Source: Methanoregula sp.
GTDB taxonomy: Archaea > Halobacteriota > Methanomicrobia > Methanomicrobiales > Methanospirillaceae
NCBI GenBank assembly: GCA_026625165.1
Contig: CP112999.1
Coordinates: 930,001 to 994,000, forward strand
Length of the DNA stretch: 64,000 bases
Direction of reading: 5' to 3'
Positions 16,925-25,931 of the stretch are shown here, piece by piece. How positions within the stretch are numbered: the first letter of the stretch is position 1; every line of letters starts with the position of its first letter. The position numbers and the translations under genes were made by a program. The notes beneath the pieces are model-generated. The model was given only the letters and a program-made list of their open reading frames with translations, had not been told where the DNA came from and ran no database searches.

Positions 16925-17914
16925 ATGCACAAGCAGCTGGCCCAAAAAATTCTAATCATCACTATTGCGTTGCTCTTCCTTGTTCCCGCAGTAATGGCGG
17001 AAGATGCTATTGACTGGTACATGCGGGGGGAAAATTCAGCAACTATCGGAAAATATGAAGATGCGATAACCTATTACGATCACGCAATTGCAATGGACCA
17101 GAAGTATGCTTCAGCATTATCAGGCAAAGCATATTCCTTAAACCAGATAGGAAATTATACGGGAGCACTCGATTTTTCACAAAGGGCTCTTGCTGTCAGG
17201 CAGGATAATCGTGCATTGAATGCAAGAGCAAACGCACTTTTCAAACTTCAGCGGTATGATGAAGCGGTGGCTGCCTATGACACATTATTTAAGGTGCAGA
17301 CAAATCTCCCGGAACCCTACTGTAACCAGGGTATCGCATACGAACAGATAAATGAGTCCGAAAAGGCAATTGTTGCGTTTGATTCCTGTGCCCGGCTTGA
17401 CCCTTCGGACATATTCCCCTGGTTCAGAAAAGGCAAGGCTCTTTTGTCCTTGGGAAAACCGGAGGAAGCACTTGACGCATTTAACCGTTGTACCCAGATA
17501 ACGATTTCAGATGCAGAAGTCTGGAATTACAAAGGCGTTGCTTTTCTCCAGACAGGGAAATACCAGGATGCAGTGAATTGTTTCAAGAGCGCACTGAGTA
17601 TCGATCCCACGTATAGTGAAGCGAAAAAGAATATGGATCTTGCAATGAACCGGGCGCAGGTATACCAGGTCAGTGGATCGCCACTGCCAACAACTAAACC
17701 TGTCGGAGTGACAACGAGTGTTGAACCTTTACCTGTTGTCACGGGGACTGATCTGGAGCCAACAGTACCTGCAACTACGGCAATAACAACAGCAATTCCT
17801 GAACAAACAGATGCAGTACCTCAAACAAAGACAACATATTCCCCGCTTCCGGCATGGGTAATAATTGCAGGCCTTATCATTGCCATCATGGTTCTTGGCC
17901 CGCAGAAACGATAA
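16925..17914 (+). CDS. Secreted, membrane-anchored TPR protein
   Basis: 329 aa. A signal peptide (KILIITIALLFLVPAVMA, cleavage after about 25) is followed by about six tetratricopeptide repeats between 28 and 240 (AIDWYMRGENSATIGKYEDA and later copies such as VWNYKGVAFLQTGKYQDA). Then comes a Pro/Thr-rich linker and a C-terminal transmembrane helix (AWVIIAGLIIAIMVLG). Topology suggests an extracellular TPR scaffold tethered to the membrane. It lies 30 bp after the MFS gene. Confidence 0.85.
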   Translation: MHKQLAQKILIITIALLFLVPAVMAEDAIDWYMRGENSATIGKYEDAITYYDHAIAMDQKYASALSGKAYSLNQIGNYTGALDFSQRALAVRQDNRALNARANALFKLQRYDEAVAAYDTLFKVQTNLPEPYCNQGIAYEQINESEKAIVAFDSCARLDPSDIFPWFRKGKALLSLGKPEEALDAFNRCTQITISDAEVWNYKGVAFLQTGKYQDAVNCFKSALSIDPTYSEAKKNMDLAMNRAQVYQVSGSPLPTTKPVGVTTSVEPLPVVTGTDLEPTVPATTAITTAIPEQTDAVPQTKTTYSPLPAWVIIAGLIIAIMVLGPQKR

Positions 17915-18121
17915 TTAAAATTTTAAAATTACATTTAAAATTCCTTCCTTAAGTCCGGATTTATAGTAAACATTGCGGGAAAGAAAAAAAAACTCTTAAA
18001 GACTTTTTTTAAAATGATTATGTAAAAAAATTGATATGAACCGGTCTGGGTTACACCGCTTAAACCAACATATTTTTGCATTTTTTTGTATCGGAAACCT
18101 TCACCGTATACATATCCCTCA

Positions 18122-19294
18122 TTAGCCAGAGGCATATTCCTGCATAATCTTCTGGTATACCCTTGAGGCTTTTTCCAACGAGTCGATTGTGACGTGTTCA
18201 TTTGCTGCATGCAGGAACTGCATCTCACCCGGGCCATATTCGACAACACGGTATCCGGCGGCTCTTAAATGGCGGGCATCACTTGCCGCCCACTGGATGA
18301 TGGGAAATACCCCGCCACCATAAATATCATTCACAGCGCCACATGTGACCGAAACAAGCCTGCTCCCCGTGGGGGTAATCGATGGTTCATGCGTTACCTC
18401 ACTTGTTATTGTCCCATGAGGGGCATGACGCCGGATATCCTCGAGGAGGCCCGGAATTGAACATCCCCATGGCACCCGGATTTCAATGTCAAGATCACAG
18501 CGCTGTGACACAATATTGGATTTTTCTCCTCCTTTTATGGTGCCGGGATTAAACATCAGTTTTGTCAGAACGTCAGTTGCGTGGTCTAGCCCGAATTCTT
18601 CACCCAGCACATGGGAGGAACGTGTGATAATTTCCTGCATATCATTGGTCAGCGGGTAATGCCTGCCGTTGAGTATTTTAAAGTAATCGAGGAGTGCGCA
18701 TGCTTCCATGATGGCACTGATGCCAACCGCAGGATAAAGGGAACCATGGGCGGGAGTTCCCAAAAAACGTAATTCCAGCCGGACGAGCCCTTTCTGGCCG
18801 ATGTTGGGGTGTCGGACCGGTGTCGGTTCGGCAATCAGGCAATCGGAGGGAGCAATCAGGTGGTGTGCAAGAAGATAACGGATTCCTGATCCGCCTCCTG
18901 TCTCCTCATCGCAGACAAAGGCAAGCTGTGCTGGTATTTCACATCCCGATTCCCTGAAATCACGGCTCGCAGCAAGAAGGGCTGCGCACCCGCCTTTCAT
19001 GTCAGTGGTTCCCCTGCCCCAAACCGAACCCCCTATTACCGTGCCGGAAAACGGAGGGATGTTCCACCCCTCATCAAGTGCAGGTACCACATCCACATGA
19101 CCGCAGAACAACAGGTTGGCAGAGGTCTTTTCCGTAACAAGGTTGCACCTGCCATCCCCCTGATCGGTAACCTCAGAGGCAATACCCCAACCCTCAAGCA
19201 GTGAACGGATATATTCAATAACGTCCCGCGTAGTTCCCGGGGGGTTTTCACTACGGATTTTCACAAGATCGGAACAAATACGGGCAACATCCAT
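18122..19294 (-). CDS. M20 family metallopeptidase (ArgE/DapE type)
   Basis: 390 aa. The co-catalytic zinc motifs are present: FCGHVDVVP near 64-72, WGRGTTDMKGG near 90-100, CDEETGGGSG near 127-136 and the dimerisation-domain start GTPAHGS. The family includes acetylornithine deacetylase, succinyl-diaminopimelate desuccinylase and carboxypeptidases; the exact substrate cannot be read from the sequence. The Met at 19294 starts the domain; upstream Met at 19306 is possible. It is the last gene of the minus-strand run rlmE-moaA-unknown-M20. Confidence 0.85.
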   Translation of the reverse strand: MDVARICSDLVKIRSENPPGTTRDVIEYIRSLLEGWGIASEVTDQGDGRCNLVTEKTSANLLFCGHVDVVPALDEGWNIPPFSGTVIGGSVWGRGTTDMKGGCAALLAASRDFRESGCEIPAQLAFVCDEETGGGSGIRYLLAHHLIAPSDCLIAEPTPVRHPNIGQKGLVRLELRFLGTPAHGSLYPAVGISAIMEACALLDYFKILNGRHYPLTNDMQEIITRSSHVLGEEFGLDHATDVLTKLMFNPGTIKGGEKSNIVSQRCDLDIEIRVPWGCSIPGLLEDIRRHAPHGTITSEVTHEPSITPTGSRLVSVTCGAVNDIYGGGVFPIIQWAASDARHLRAAGYRVVEYGPGEMQFLHAANEHVTIDSLEKASRVYQKIMQEYASG

Positions 19295-19309
19295 AAAAAA
19301 ATACACTCC

Positions 19310-19822
19310 CTATGTTGCGGCAGCCCGGTTGATAAAAGCATCAAAAAGGGTCGCAACTGAAGCATCCGCATAAAGGCTTTTTAAGAATTCGGGTTCGAAA
19401 AATTCATCGATCATGATAAGGAACATATCAGCCGGGATTTCACTCCTGCTGTCAGGATCCATGACGATCCGGAAGCTGCGGTAACCCGCAGGATCCTCTT
19501 CATCGTAGATCATCTGCCAGAGCGACGGGAGGCTGGAGAATTTGTCAGGATGCTCGCATTTGAGCCAGTTCACAAATGCCGGAAACTTTGCCCTATCCCC
19601 TTTCTTCTCTTCATCGATACGCCAGCGGAGATATTCTCCACCCATGATGATCTTTGGTGACTGGTAATTGTAAGCGTAGATGCTTGCAGTATAATCGATA
19701 TGGGCGAGGGAATCAACAAAATAGAAATTGAGAACCTTGTGAAACATCCCAATGTCATGGAGGATCAATGATTTTTCATAAAGGTGGGAAAGGACGGTGG
19801 TGTAATCGTTGTCAGCATGCAT
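19310..19822 (-). CDS. Hypothetical protein, 170 aa
   Basis: Family not recognised. It is acidic, soluble and mostly helical with many aromatic residues (YLRWRIDEEKKGDRAKF, NWLKCEHPDKFSSL, LWQMIYDEEDPAG). No signal peptide or metal site is visible. The frame is open back to 20155, but the upstream part is antisense-like sequence within moaA, so the Met at 19822 is chosen. It sits between moaA and the M20 peptidase in the same direction, with gaps of 64 and 15 bp, so it is probably co-transcribed. Confidence 0.6.
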   Translation of the reverse strand: MHADNDYTTVLSHLYEKSLILHDIGMFHKVLNFYFVDSLAHIDYTASIYAYNYQSPKIIMGGEYLRWRIDEEKKGDRAKFPAFVNWLKCEHPDKFSSLPSLWQMIYDEEDPAGYRSFRIVMDPDSRSEIPADMFLIMIDEFFEPEFLKSLYADASVATLFDAFINRAAAT

Positions 19823-19886
19823 GCCTCTTAATAGGGTTAAGTATTGTAAAAACGTTACCGTAACAGGATTTGTTTGCGGCTTTTTC

Positions 19887-20795
19887 CTACCGGTAGAACG
19901 GCTCCCTTTTATTGACCGCTTCACGGAAGAGCGCTTCGAGTTCCACTCCTTTTTTCCCCCTGATATCAACATGGTTGTCTGTGCGCAGCAGACAGGGCTT
20001 GAGTTTGCCATCTGAGGTAACCCGGAGCCGGTTGCAGAATGCGCAGAACTCGGTATTGTGGAGAGGGCGGACAACCTCGACCTCAGCACCGTCAAGGCAG
20101 TACTTTTTGCGGTGGTGCATCCTGCGGGTAAGTATCTGGGTTGCACGCGCCGCAATTGACCCCTCCAGCCCGTTCATATCCCCGTGGTTGCCGCAATCAT
20201 TAAACTTCATCAGTTCGATCAACTGGAGGATCAGGTTGCGGTTACCCCGAACATACGCCATGAAATCATCAACTTCATGATCATTGATCCCTTTCAGTAC
20301 GACCATATTCAGTTTAACCGGGGTAAGCCCGGCATCCTGTGCTGCTGCAATCCCTTCAAGGGCATCAGAGAGCCGGTCGGTGCCGGTGATCTTTTTGTAG
20401 GTTTCCGGATCCAGACTGTCAAGACTGATATTTACTCTTGAAAGACCTGCATATTTGAGGTCATAGGCATAATCTGCAAGCAGAGTCCCGTTTGTTGTCA
20501 TCGATGACTCCATACCTTCCGGCACAGAACCGATGATCTCTGCAAGATCCGGCCGGAGTGTTGGCTCTCCACCGGTAAACTTTACGCTCCGGATCCCAAA
20601 TCCTGCCGCAACACGGAGGATTTCGGCAATTTCGTGTGCAGCGAGTTGCTGCTGTGGGGATCTTTCCCCCTCGGCATGGCAGTAAATACAGGAAAGGTTG
20701 CACCTTGAGGTGAGACTGATGCGAAGGTTACTTACAGGTCGGTTGTAGAGGTCTTTTAATATCAAGAAATCAGCCTGTGAAATTTTTTGCGACAA
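19887..20795 (-). CDS. moaA: GTP 3',8-cyclase MoaA
   Basis: 302 aa radical-SAM enzyme for the first step of molybdopterin/tungstopterin synthesis. The N-terminal 4Fe-4S motif CNLSCIYC (33-40), the SAM-binding FTGGEPTLRPDL, and the C-terminal second-cluster motif CAFCNRLR...LKPC are all present. The final GG tail of bacterial MoaA is absent, as in several archaeal proteins. Its start overlaps the end of rlmE by 26 bp. The product cofactor is needed by FwdB at the left end of the window. Confidence 0.92.
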   Translation of the reverse strand: MSQKISQADFLILKDLYNRPVSNLRISLTSRCNLSCIYCHAEGERSPQQQLAAHEIAEILRVAAGFGIRSVKFTGGEPTLRPDLAEIIGSVPEGMESSMTTNGTLLADYAYDLKYAGLSRVNISLDSLDPETYKKITGTDRLSDALEGIAAAQDAGLTPVKLNMVVLKGINDHEVDDFMAYVRGNRNLILQLIELMKFNDCGNHGDMNGLEGSIAARATQILTRRMHHRKKYCLDGAEVEVVRPLHNTEFCAFCNRLRVTSDGKLKPCLLRTDNHVDIRGKKGVELEALFREAVNKREPFYR

Positions 20796-21351
20796 TATAG
20801 AGTTCTGTACTCCCTTTGCGGGTGGACTTGGTCATGAAGGTCTTTACGGAATAAAAATGTTGTCTGATCTGATTCAGGAGGTCAGAAAAATCTGTTCCCT
20901 GAAATGATTTCACAACAAAATTCCCTCCGGTTTTTAATGTATTGCACGCGAAATGCAGTGCGTCTTCCCCAAGAGCGATCGCACGTGCCTGGTCGTAACT
21001 TTTATGCCCGGAAAGTTTTGGGGCAGCATCGCAGACTACAATATTCACAACACCAAGGAGGGATTTCACCTGATCCTGCACTGCGGGATCCGCGAGATCC
21101 CCCTCGATTGTCTCTACATTATCGAGTGGAGGGATCGGTACCAGATCAATGCCAAGCACCCTGCCGTCCGTAAGCGTCCGCTCTACCTGTAACCAGCTCC
21201 CCGGAGCTGCGCCAAGATCCACAATGTTGTCAGATCTCCGTATAATATCGAACCGCCGTTGTATCTCCAGCAGTTTGTATGCAGCACGCGACCGGTATCC
21301 CTCGCTTTTTGCTTTATGGTATATCTTATCGTGCCCCCAGTGCGAACCCAT
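20770..21351 (-). CDS. rlmE: Ribosomal RNA 2'-O-methyltransferase (RrmJ/FtsJ)
   Basis: 193 aa. It starts MGSHWGHDKIYHKAKSEGYRSRAAYKL, with the family's first catalytic Lys. Then VDLGAAPGSWLQV gives the SAM-binding motif, VVCDAAPKLSG the catalytic Asp, VVKSFQG the catalytic Lys and RKGSTELYIV the Glu, so the K-D-K-E tetrad is complete. The target is probably the large-subunit rRNA A-loop. It is the first gene of a minus-strand run that continues with moaA. Confidence 0.93.
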   Translation of the reverse strand: MGSHWGHDKIYHKAKSEGYRSRAAYKLLEIQRRFDIIRRSDNIVDLGAAPGSWLQVERTLTDGRVLGIDLVPIPPLDNVETIEGDLADPAVQDQVKSLLGVVNIVVCDAAPKLSGHKSYDQARAIALGEDALHFACNTLKTGGNFVVKSFQGTDFSDLLNQIRQHFYSVKTFMTKSTRKGSTELYIVAKNFTG

Positions 21352-21447
21352 TGATGCAACCTCGTAAATTGATTAGAGTCAAACCCAAAACGCTATAATT
21401 AAAGTATGACGATATACTGTATAAGACAGTTTGTCAAGGGGTAAGCG

Positions 21448-22191
21448 ATGTTAAAAGCAACGATTGATGCAGACGTTTTCAGGGAAGCAATCGATGTGAT
21501 CTCGGCTCTTGTACCTGAATGCCGGTTGCATACGACTGATAGCGGTATCTCGACAAGGGCGGTTGATACTGCGAATGTAGCGATGATCTCACTTGAGTTA
21601 AAAAAAGAGGCGTTTGACTCCTTTAAGGCAAGCAAGAGTCAGATCGGGATTGACATCTCAAAGATGAAAAATATTTTCAACATGATGGGGAAAGGGGATC
21701 TCATCAGCCTTGAGCTTCCCGAAAACGCCCAGAAAATGCAGGTGAGTGTCCACGGGTATCACTACTCCATAACGCTGCTTGATACAAACACCATCCGGAA
21801 GGATCCCAATCCCCCGACAATCAACCTTCCGGGAAAACTTACCATTTCGGGAGAAGACCTGAATAATGCGATCAAGGCAGCGGCAGTAATTTCTGATAAG
21901 ATTGCAATCGGGATCAACCCCAAGGATGAGACCTTCTATATGATTGCCGAAGGGGATACTGACACTATCCGCAGGGAGTTCTCCAAGGATGAACTGAAAT
22001 CGCTCACACCGAACGAAGCACGCTCACTTTTCTCGCTTGATTATTTAAAAGATATGGGAAAAGTAATGAGCAGGGCACCGGAAGTAGAGATCTTTTTAGG
22101 GCTCGATCATCCGGTTCGCTTCTCGTTTGACATCGCAAATGGGAACGGCCATGTTGAATACCTGCTTGCCCCAAGAATTGAGGCTGACTGA
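21448..22191 (+). CDS. pcn: DNA polymerase sliding clamp PCNA
   Basis: 247 aa. The two-domain clamp is clear: MLKATIDADVFREAIDVIS at the start, the interdomain segment near LLDTNTIRKDPNPP (110-123), and the C-terminal strand VRFSFDIANGNGHVEYLLAPRIE. A TATA-like box (CTATAATTAAAG, 21393-21404) and an AAGGGG ribosome-binding site before the ATG are visible. The stop overlaps the priL start by 1 base (TGATG), so clamp and primase subunit are translationally coupled. Confidence 0.96.
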   Translation: MLKATIDADVFREAIDVISALVPECRLHTTDSGISTRAVDTANVAMISLELKKEAFDSFKASKSQIGIDISKMKNIFNMMGKGDLISLELPENAQKMQVSVHGYHYSITLLDTNTIRKDPNPPTINLPGKLTISGEDLNNAIKAAAVISDKIAIGINPKDETFYMIAEGDTDTIRREFSKDELKSLTPNEARSLFSLDYLKDMGKVMSRAPEVEIFLGLDHPVRFSFDIANGNGHVEYLLAPRIEAD

Positions 22192-23282
22192 TGGGATATA
22201 CTCCCACGGTCAGGGAACTTTCCTATTTTCCGTTTTTAAAAAAATCACAGGATTTTACAAGAACAAAATATTCTTCCCTTGACGCGCTTCTTGCCGGGGA
22301 CCATGGTGATCACCTGATACGTTCAGCCATTGAACGCATCAGGGACGCGCTCTCGCAAAAACGTACTTTTGGAGAGGGGACCACTGACAGTCCCGAAGAG
22401 ATGATGGCATCTTACGCACTTGCGCGTGTCATAGTATCCTGTATCAAAGATCGGCAGATGATCGACCGGCTGACGCGTTATGAAGCGGAACGGGCGTACT
22501 ATTATTTAAGAAATGAAGGGACGGATGAAAATTCATGGAATTTAAATTTTAACAGGACGGAATCCGGCTTTTCGCGTCTTTTTCTGTATATTGCAGAAGA
22601 ACTTGGCATCTCCATACGATGCGGCTGGCTATCGCTGGTTGACTATGTTGAACTGGTATCGCCCATCCGTGAAGACAGGTTCCGGCTGGTGAACCGAATC
22701 ATCGACAAAGGAAAAGTGCAGGTTCATGATGACGAAATGTATGAACTTGTACGCGAACGGCTCCGGGTTATTCTCCGCCGCGATCTTCCTCACCATGTGC
22801 CACAACCGTTCTGCGAACGGCTGGCACCCCGTCTGGCGGAGATCCAGAAGGCTTACCAGGAGCACATGCTCCAGAACTTCGGCGCAATTGAAGAGAGTGC
22901 ATTTCCCCCCTGCATCCAGTCCCTGATACAGGCAATCACTTCGGGAGCCAACCTTACGCACCCCGGTCGTTTCTCCCTCACGTCGTTTCTTCATAATATC
23001 GGTATGGAAAAATCACAGATCGCCCAGTTGTTTTCCCGCGCCCCGGATTTTGATGCGGATAAAACGATGTATCAGGTCGGGCATATTACCGGTGGGGGCG
23101 GGACTGAATACACAGCCCCATCATGTGCTGCAATGCGTACTACAGGACTGTGCGTCCGCCCTGATACACTCTGTGAAAAGATCAATCATCCGCTCAGTTA
23201 TTACATATCCAGGAAGAAGAGATCAAAACCAGCACTAAAAGAAAAACTGGAAGAAAAAAATAATCAGATGAAAAAAAACTAG
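22191..23282 (+). CDS. priL: DNA primase large subunit
   Basis: 363 aa. PriL partners PriS in the archaeal primase and carries a 4Fe-4S cluster. Cysteine candidates are Cys241 in FPPCIQSLI and the later cluster near 308-330 (APSCAAM, GLCVRPDTLC). Length is typical. The C-terminus ends in a lysine-rich tail of about 25 residues (KKRSKPALKEKLEEK). The stop codon TAG at 23280-23282 directly abuts attL of the integrated element; the gene itself is not disrupted. Confidence 0.93.
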   Translation: MGYTPTVRELSYFPFLKKSQDFTRTKYSSLDALLAGDHGDHLIRSAIERIRDALSQKRTFGEGTTDSPEEMMASYALARVIVSCIKDRQMIDRLTRYEAERAYYYLRNEGTDENSWNLNFNRTESGFSRLFLYIAEELGISIRCGWLSLVDYVELVSPIREDRFRLVNRIIDKGKVQVHDDEMYELVRERLRVILRRDLPHHVPQPFCERLAPRLAEIQKAYQEHMLQNFGAIEESAFPPCIQSLIQAITSGANLTHPGRFSLTSFLHNIGMEKSQIAQLFSRAPDFDADKTMYQVGHITGGGGTEYTAPSCAAMRTTGLCVRPDTLCEKINHPLSYYISRKKRSKPALKEKLEEKNNQMKKN

Positions 23283-23298
23283 GCGATTTGCTTGTTTA
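23283..23298. repeat. attL: 16-bp direct repeat, left end of integrated element
   Basis: The 16-bp core gcgatttgcttgttta is repeated exactly at 38283-38298. Read on the minus strand with the neighbouring priL stop region, it spells the C-terminal codons NKQIA followed by TAG. This is the displaced 3' end of the small membrane gene now at 38279-38455. The integrase begins 55 bp to the right, as expected for an att site. Confidence 0.85.
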
Positions 23299-23352
23299 GA
23301 AAATAACAAAATGGGCTATACTGTTAAATATTTGTAAAACCCAGTCTTATCC

Positions 23353-24657
23353 ATGAAATCCATGAAAGAGATCATCGCAGACCCCGCGCTCTTCCGAAAC
23401 GAAACCCCCAAGAAAATCGAGCAATACCTTATCGACCAGATCGATAAGGGGATTATCACAAGTGATGATAATGTCCTGATAAGCAAATACATAAAGGCTC
23501 GCGCGGCCAGTTCCGCAACCCCACACACCATTCATGGGATCGCGGTGATACTTGTCAAGATGCGCCGTTACATACCAATAGAGTACCGGAAAATAACCAT
23601 AGAAAAATTACAGGAAGGTATCACTGCACTTAATACCAGCAAAATATCGGACAGTTCAAAGGTTCATCCTGGAAGAACATACAAACCCAACACCCGAATT
23701 AATTACATTAACGAACTTAAAGGGTTCCTAAAATGGTCTTCTGAAAAAGGTTTTAATAAACTGAAAGTCTCCGATATCGAAAGCATCAAAGCACCCAAAG
23801 CGGATAGTCAGACATTCGGACCGCAGGATATCCTAAAAAAAGAGGAGATTGAAGCGGTTATCAGAGCATGTGATAATGTCAGGGATATGGCGTTTATATC
23901 CGCGCTGTATGATGGGGGGTTCCGTGCTATTGAACTTTCAACAATGGAATGGGGGGATCTTCACTGGTCAGAGTCCGAGGAGCATAAGGAGCGCTTCATT
24001 GTGGTTGCTCATACAAACAAAAAGACCGGCACTCCTCGCCGGGTCATGCTCACCAGATCCGGTGCGTTTCTAAACGATTGGAAAAATCAATACCGATCAT
24101 ATACCGGTGCAGAACCAGAGGGCGAGAACGTTATATTTGTAAGCCGCGACGGTAAACCCTGGTCATATAATACCGGTCACAAGTTGATCCTGAAGCTGAG
24201 AAAAAAGGTAAAGGAGCAGGGGATAGACCTCGATAAAAAACTAAAACTGCACCAGTTCCGACGGGCAAATATCACACACGAATCCGACGACAAAAGACCC
24301 ATCAGCCACATCTGCAAAGAAAAATGGGGCAAGAGTTACTCCCCGATGATACTGAGATATAATCAGCCAGGGGATGAGGCAATTGATGACAGCAAGTGTG
24401 AGGTCTCCGGAGTCCCGACAAAAAGGAAATACGTCAAGCGCGAGAAGGTACTCGAGCCGGTTGTATGCCCGAATCCCAAATGTGGTTTCGTTAATAAGCC
24501 TCTGAATGATTATTGCGCCAGGTGCGGCGCTGCATTAAGCGAGGAGGCCAGACGGCAACACGAGGCAAAAATAAAAATTATTGATAAAACAATTACAGAA
24601 TCGGATGAAAAACTTAAAGAGGAAATCGTAAGAGAAGTTTTGAAACGGTTGAAGTAA
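23353..24657 (+). CDS. int: Tyrosine recombinase (integrase) with C-terminal zinc ribbon
   Basis: 434 aa. An N-terminal core-binding domain (about 1-150) is followed by the catalytic domain. Arg191 lies in DGGFRAIELSTMEW, the HxxR motif is HQFR near 300-303, a second His lies in ISHICKEKWG near 319, and the candidate nucleophile Tyr336 is in ILRYNQPG. Residues 372-396 form a zinc ribbon (CPNPKC...CARC), often seen in archaeal phage-type integrases, followed by a charged helix. It lies next to attL and is not split by integration. A TATA-like AT-rich stretch sits at 23318-23340. Confidence 0.92.
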   Translation: MKSMKEIIADPALFRNETPKKIEQYLIDQIDKGIITSDDNVLISKYIKARAASSATPHTIHGIAVILVKMRRYIPIEYRKITIEKLQEGITALNTSKISDSSKVHPGRTYKPNTRINYINELKGFLKWSSEKGFNKLKVSDIESIKAPKADSQTFGPQDILKKEEIEAVIRACDNVRDMAFISALYDGGFRAIELSTMEWGDLHWSESEEHKERFIVVAHTNKKTGTPRRVMLTRSGAFLNDWKNQYRSYTGAEPEGENVIFVSRDGKPWSYNTGHKLILKLRKKVKEQGIDLDKKLKLHQFRRANITHESDDKRPISHICKEKWGKSYSPMILRYNQPGDEAIDDSKCEVSGVPTKRKYVKREKVLEPVVCPNPKCGFVNKPLNDYCARCGAALSEEARRQHEAKIKIIDKTITESDEKLKEEIVREVLKRLK

Positions 24658-24662
24658 AATAT

Positions 24663-25205
24663 TTAAATATCTTTCTTTTGTTTGGATCTTGAAAGTTTCA
24701 TTCTACAAGCATTACTACAAAACCTTGCACCGGCGCGTTTATTCAACGGCTTGTGACATACTTGGCATTGTTCGTAAATTATTGGCGCTGTTATTTCTTT
24801 TCCCTCCTTATTTTTCCTGCGTTCATAAAGTGCCATTAAACGACATCGATGAGAGCAATATTTTTTTAATCCTCTCCGAGATTTATCAACAACCCCTATA
24901 CACTGTGAATATTGACAGGGTTGTGGTGGTGGTTGGGTGCCGTCTACCTCTTTAATAAAATAATTCTTTGGAATATTAGGTAGAATTTTTTGAGGGATTC
25001 TTGATTTATCAAACTCCAAATATAAATTCAATCTTTTTTCTTCCAATGCTCTAACCGTTTCTTTTACCACATCATCCCGTTCTTGAGATGTGCTCTTATC
25101 AAAATCTTTTATAAATTCTGGATCGAGTAGGTGTCCGTGTTCCCTCAAACATTTTAAAACAGCCTGCTTATCCTTGCTTAAAAGTAAAAGTTTTGTTTTG
25201 GACAT
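24663..25205 (-). CDS. Protein with two Cys-rich zinc-finger domains
   Basis: 180 aa. The N-terminal 90 residues are helical and charged. Two related treble-clef-like fingers follow: CQYSQC...YCSHRC near 98-120 and CQVC...FCSNACRM near 148-170, ending in a basic tail. Each looks like the C-x2/4-C...C-x3-C type found in small DNA-binding proteins of mobile elements. It is convergent with int (5-bp gap) and divergent from the operon at 25309, a position typical of an element regulator. That role is inference. Confidence 0.7.
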   Translation of the reverse strand: MSKTKLLLLSKDKQAVLKCLREHGHLLDPEFIKDFDKSTSQERDDVVKETVRALEEKRLNLYLEFDKSRIPQKILPNIPKNYFIKEVDGTQPPPQPCQYSQCIGVVDKSRRGLKKYCSHRCRLMALYERRKNKEGKEITAPIIYEQCQVCHKPLNKRAGARFCSNACRMKLSRSKQKKDI

Positions 25206-25308
25206 TTTAAATTCTCTTGTTCGGGATAATCACACATTATATCTGTATTTTATGTATTTAAGCATACCCCCGCTTAATCCCCTTATCATACAACAGGAGG
25301 TTGTGATA
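25206..25308. promoter_or_regulatory. Divergent control region of the element
   Basis: This 103-bp interval separates the zinc-finger gene from the ribbon-helix-helix gene. It holds an AT-rich box (TTTTATGTATTTAAG, about 25249-25263) suitable as a TATA element for the rightward operon. Two imperfectly inverted copies of an ATAATCACA-like word occur near 25228 and 25301, a possible operator. AGGAGG at 25295-25300 is a strong ribosome-binding site. Confidence 0.5.
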
Positions 25309-25554
25309 ATGAGAACAAAATGTGCAGAAAATCCAAAAATTAAAATTTCAATCACATTATCGTATAGAACCAATGTATTAGCCGTTCGGTATGGGATACC
25401 TCGGTCTGCAATTTGTGAGTCTGCTTTGGAAGCTGAGATTTGCCGGTTAGAGGCCGAACATGCCAGGAAAATGTTGAGTGTTGCTGAAAAAGAAATTATC
25501 GGTGCGCCCGTCAAGACAGCACCGATAGTCACCCCACATGGAGGGACGGGATGA
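25309..25554 (+). CDS. Ribbon-helix-helix (CopG-like) DNA-binding protein
   Basis: 81 aa. A short strand (KIKISITLSY) is followed by helices in the RHH pattern (RTNVLAVRYGIPRSAICESALEAEI), then a charged helix. This is the usual CopG/CcdA-type fold acting as a dimer. The ATG at 25309 has AGGAGG 8 nt upstream; the frame is open further 5' but without support. As first gene of the coupled chain and next to a divergent promoter, it probably controls the operon. Its stop overlaps the next start by 4 bp. Confidence 0.7.
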   Translation: MRTKCAENPKIKISITLSYRTNVLAVRYGIPRSAICESALEAEICRLEAEHARKMLSVAEKEIIGAPVKTAPIVTPHGGTG

Positions 25555-25700
25555 TCTCTCCTTCTGAGCAGATTACTCTTTCGAAAGAGGAATTTCGTAG
25601 CCTCGATCTCTTCCATCAGGCCGCAGCCGTCGTCCTCGAACGACATGGGAAAATCCTAATCGAGAAAGAACAGTCACCAACACAGGGGGGCGCATCATGA
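25551..25700 (+). CDS. Mini-gene, 49 aa, unknown
   Basis: Coupled on both sides by ATGA overlaps (25551-25554 and 25697-25700). The sequence has one amphipathic helix (FRSLDLFHQAAAVVLERHG) and a strand (KILIEKE). No family recognised. The double overlap is the reason to call it real. Confidence 0.55.
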   Translation: MISPSEQITLSKEEFRSLDLFHQAAAVVLERHGKILIEKEQSPTQGGAS

Positions 25701-25888
25701 GCCTTAAAGAGATAATCTGTTGGCATCTCGAGGCTCTTGCAAATGGGGATCGAATGGAAAAGGTCGGTGTGTTGCGATCTGACATTGACGCACTCGATCC
25801 GGATCTGCGGTGCAAGGCTGATGATCTCGTAAATCGCGGTTCGCTGATTGTGGTTGACGACGCACCAACACCGGGGGCGTTGGGATGA
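25697..25888 (+). CDS. Mini-gene, 63 aa, possible winged-helix-like protein
   Basis: It begins MSLKEIICWHLEALANGDRM and continues LVNRGSLIVVDD, a helix-helix-strand order that could be part of a winged helix, but this is weak. It starts at an ATGA overlap, and a very short frame (16 codons, 25885-25935) follows at another ATGA overlap. Family not recognised. Confidence 0.55.
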   Translation: MSLKEIICWHLEALANGDRMEKVGVLRSDIDALDPDLRCKADDLVNRGSLIVVDDAPTPGALG

Positions 25889-25931
25889 GAGAAGATGCAC
25901 CCGGCAAGCCACCCGCACCGGCGGTGAAAAC

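Noticed and set aside
19823-20155. N-terminal extension of the 170-aa hypothetical protein
   Set aside because: It would run antisense-like through the end of moaA in the same direction but another frame; the Met at 19822 gives a compact protein.
23250-23350. tRNA gene at attL
   Set aside because: No cloverleaf can be built; the repeat belongs to the small membrane-protein gene instead.
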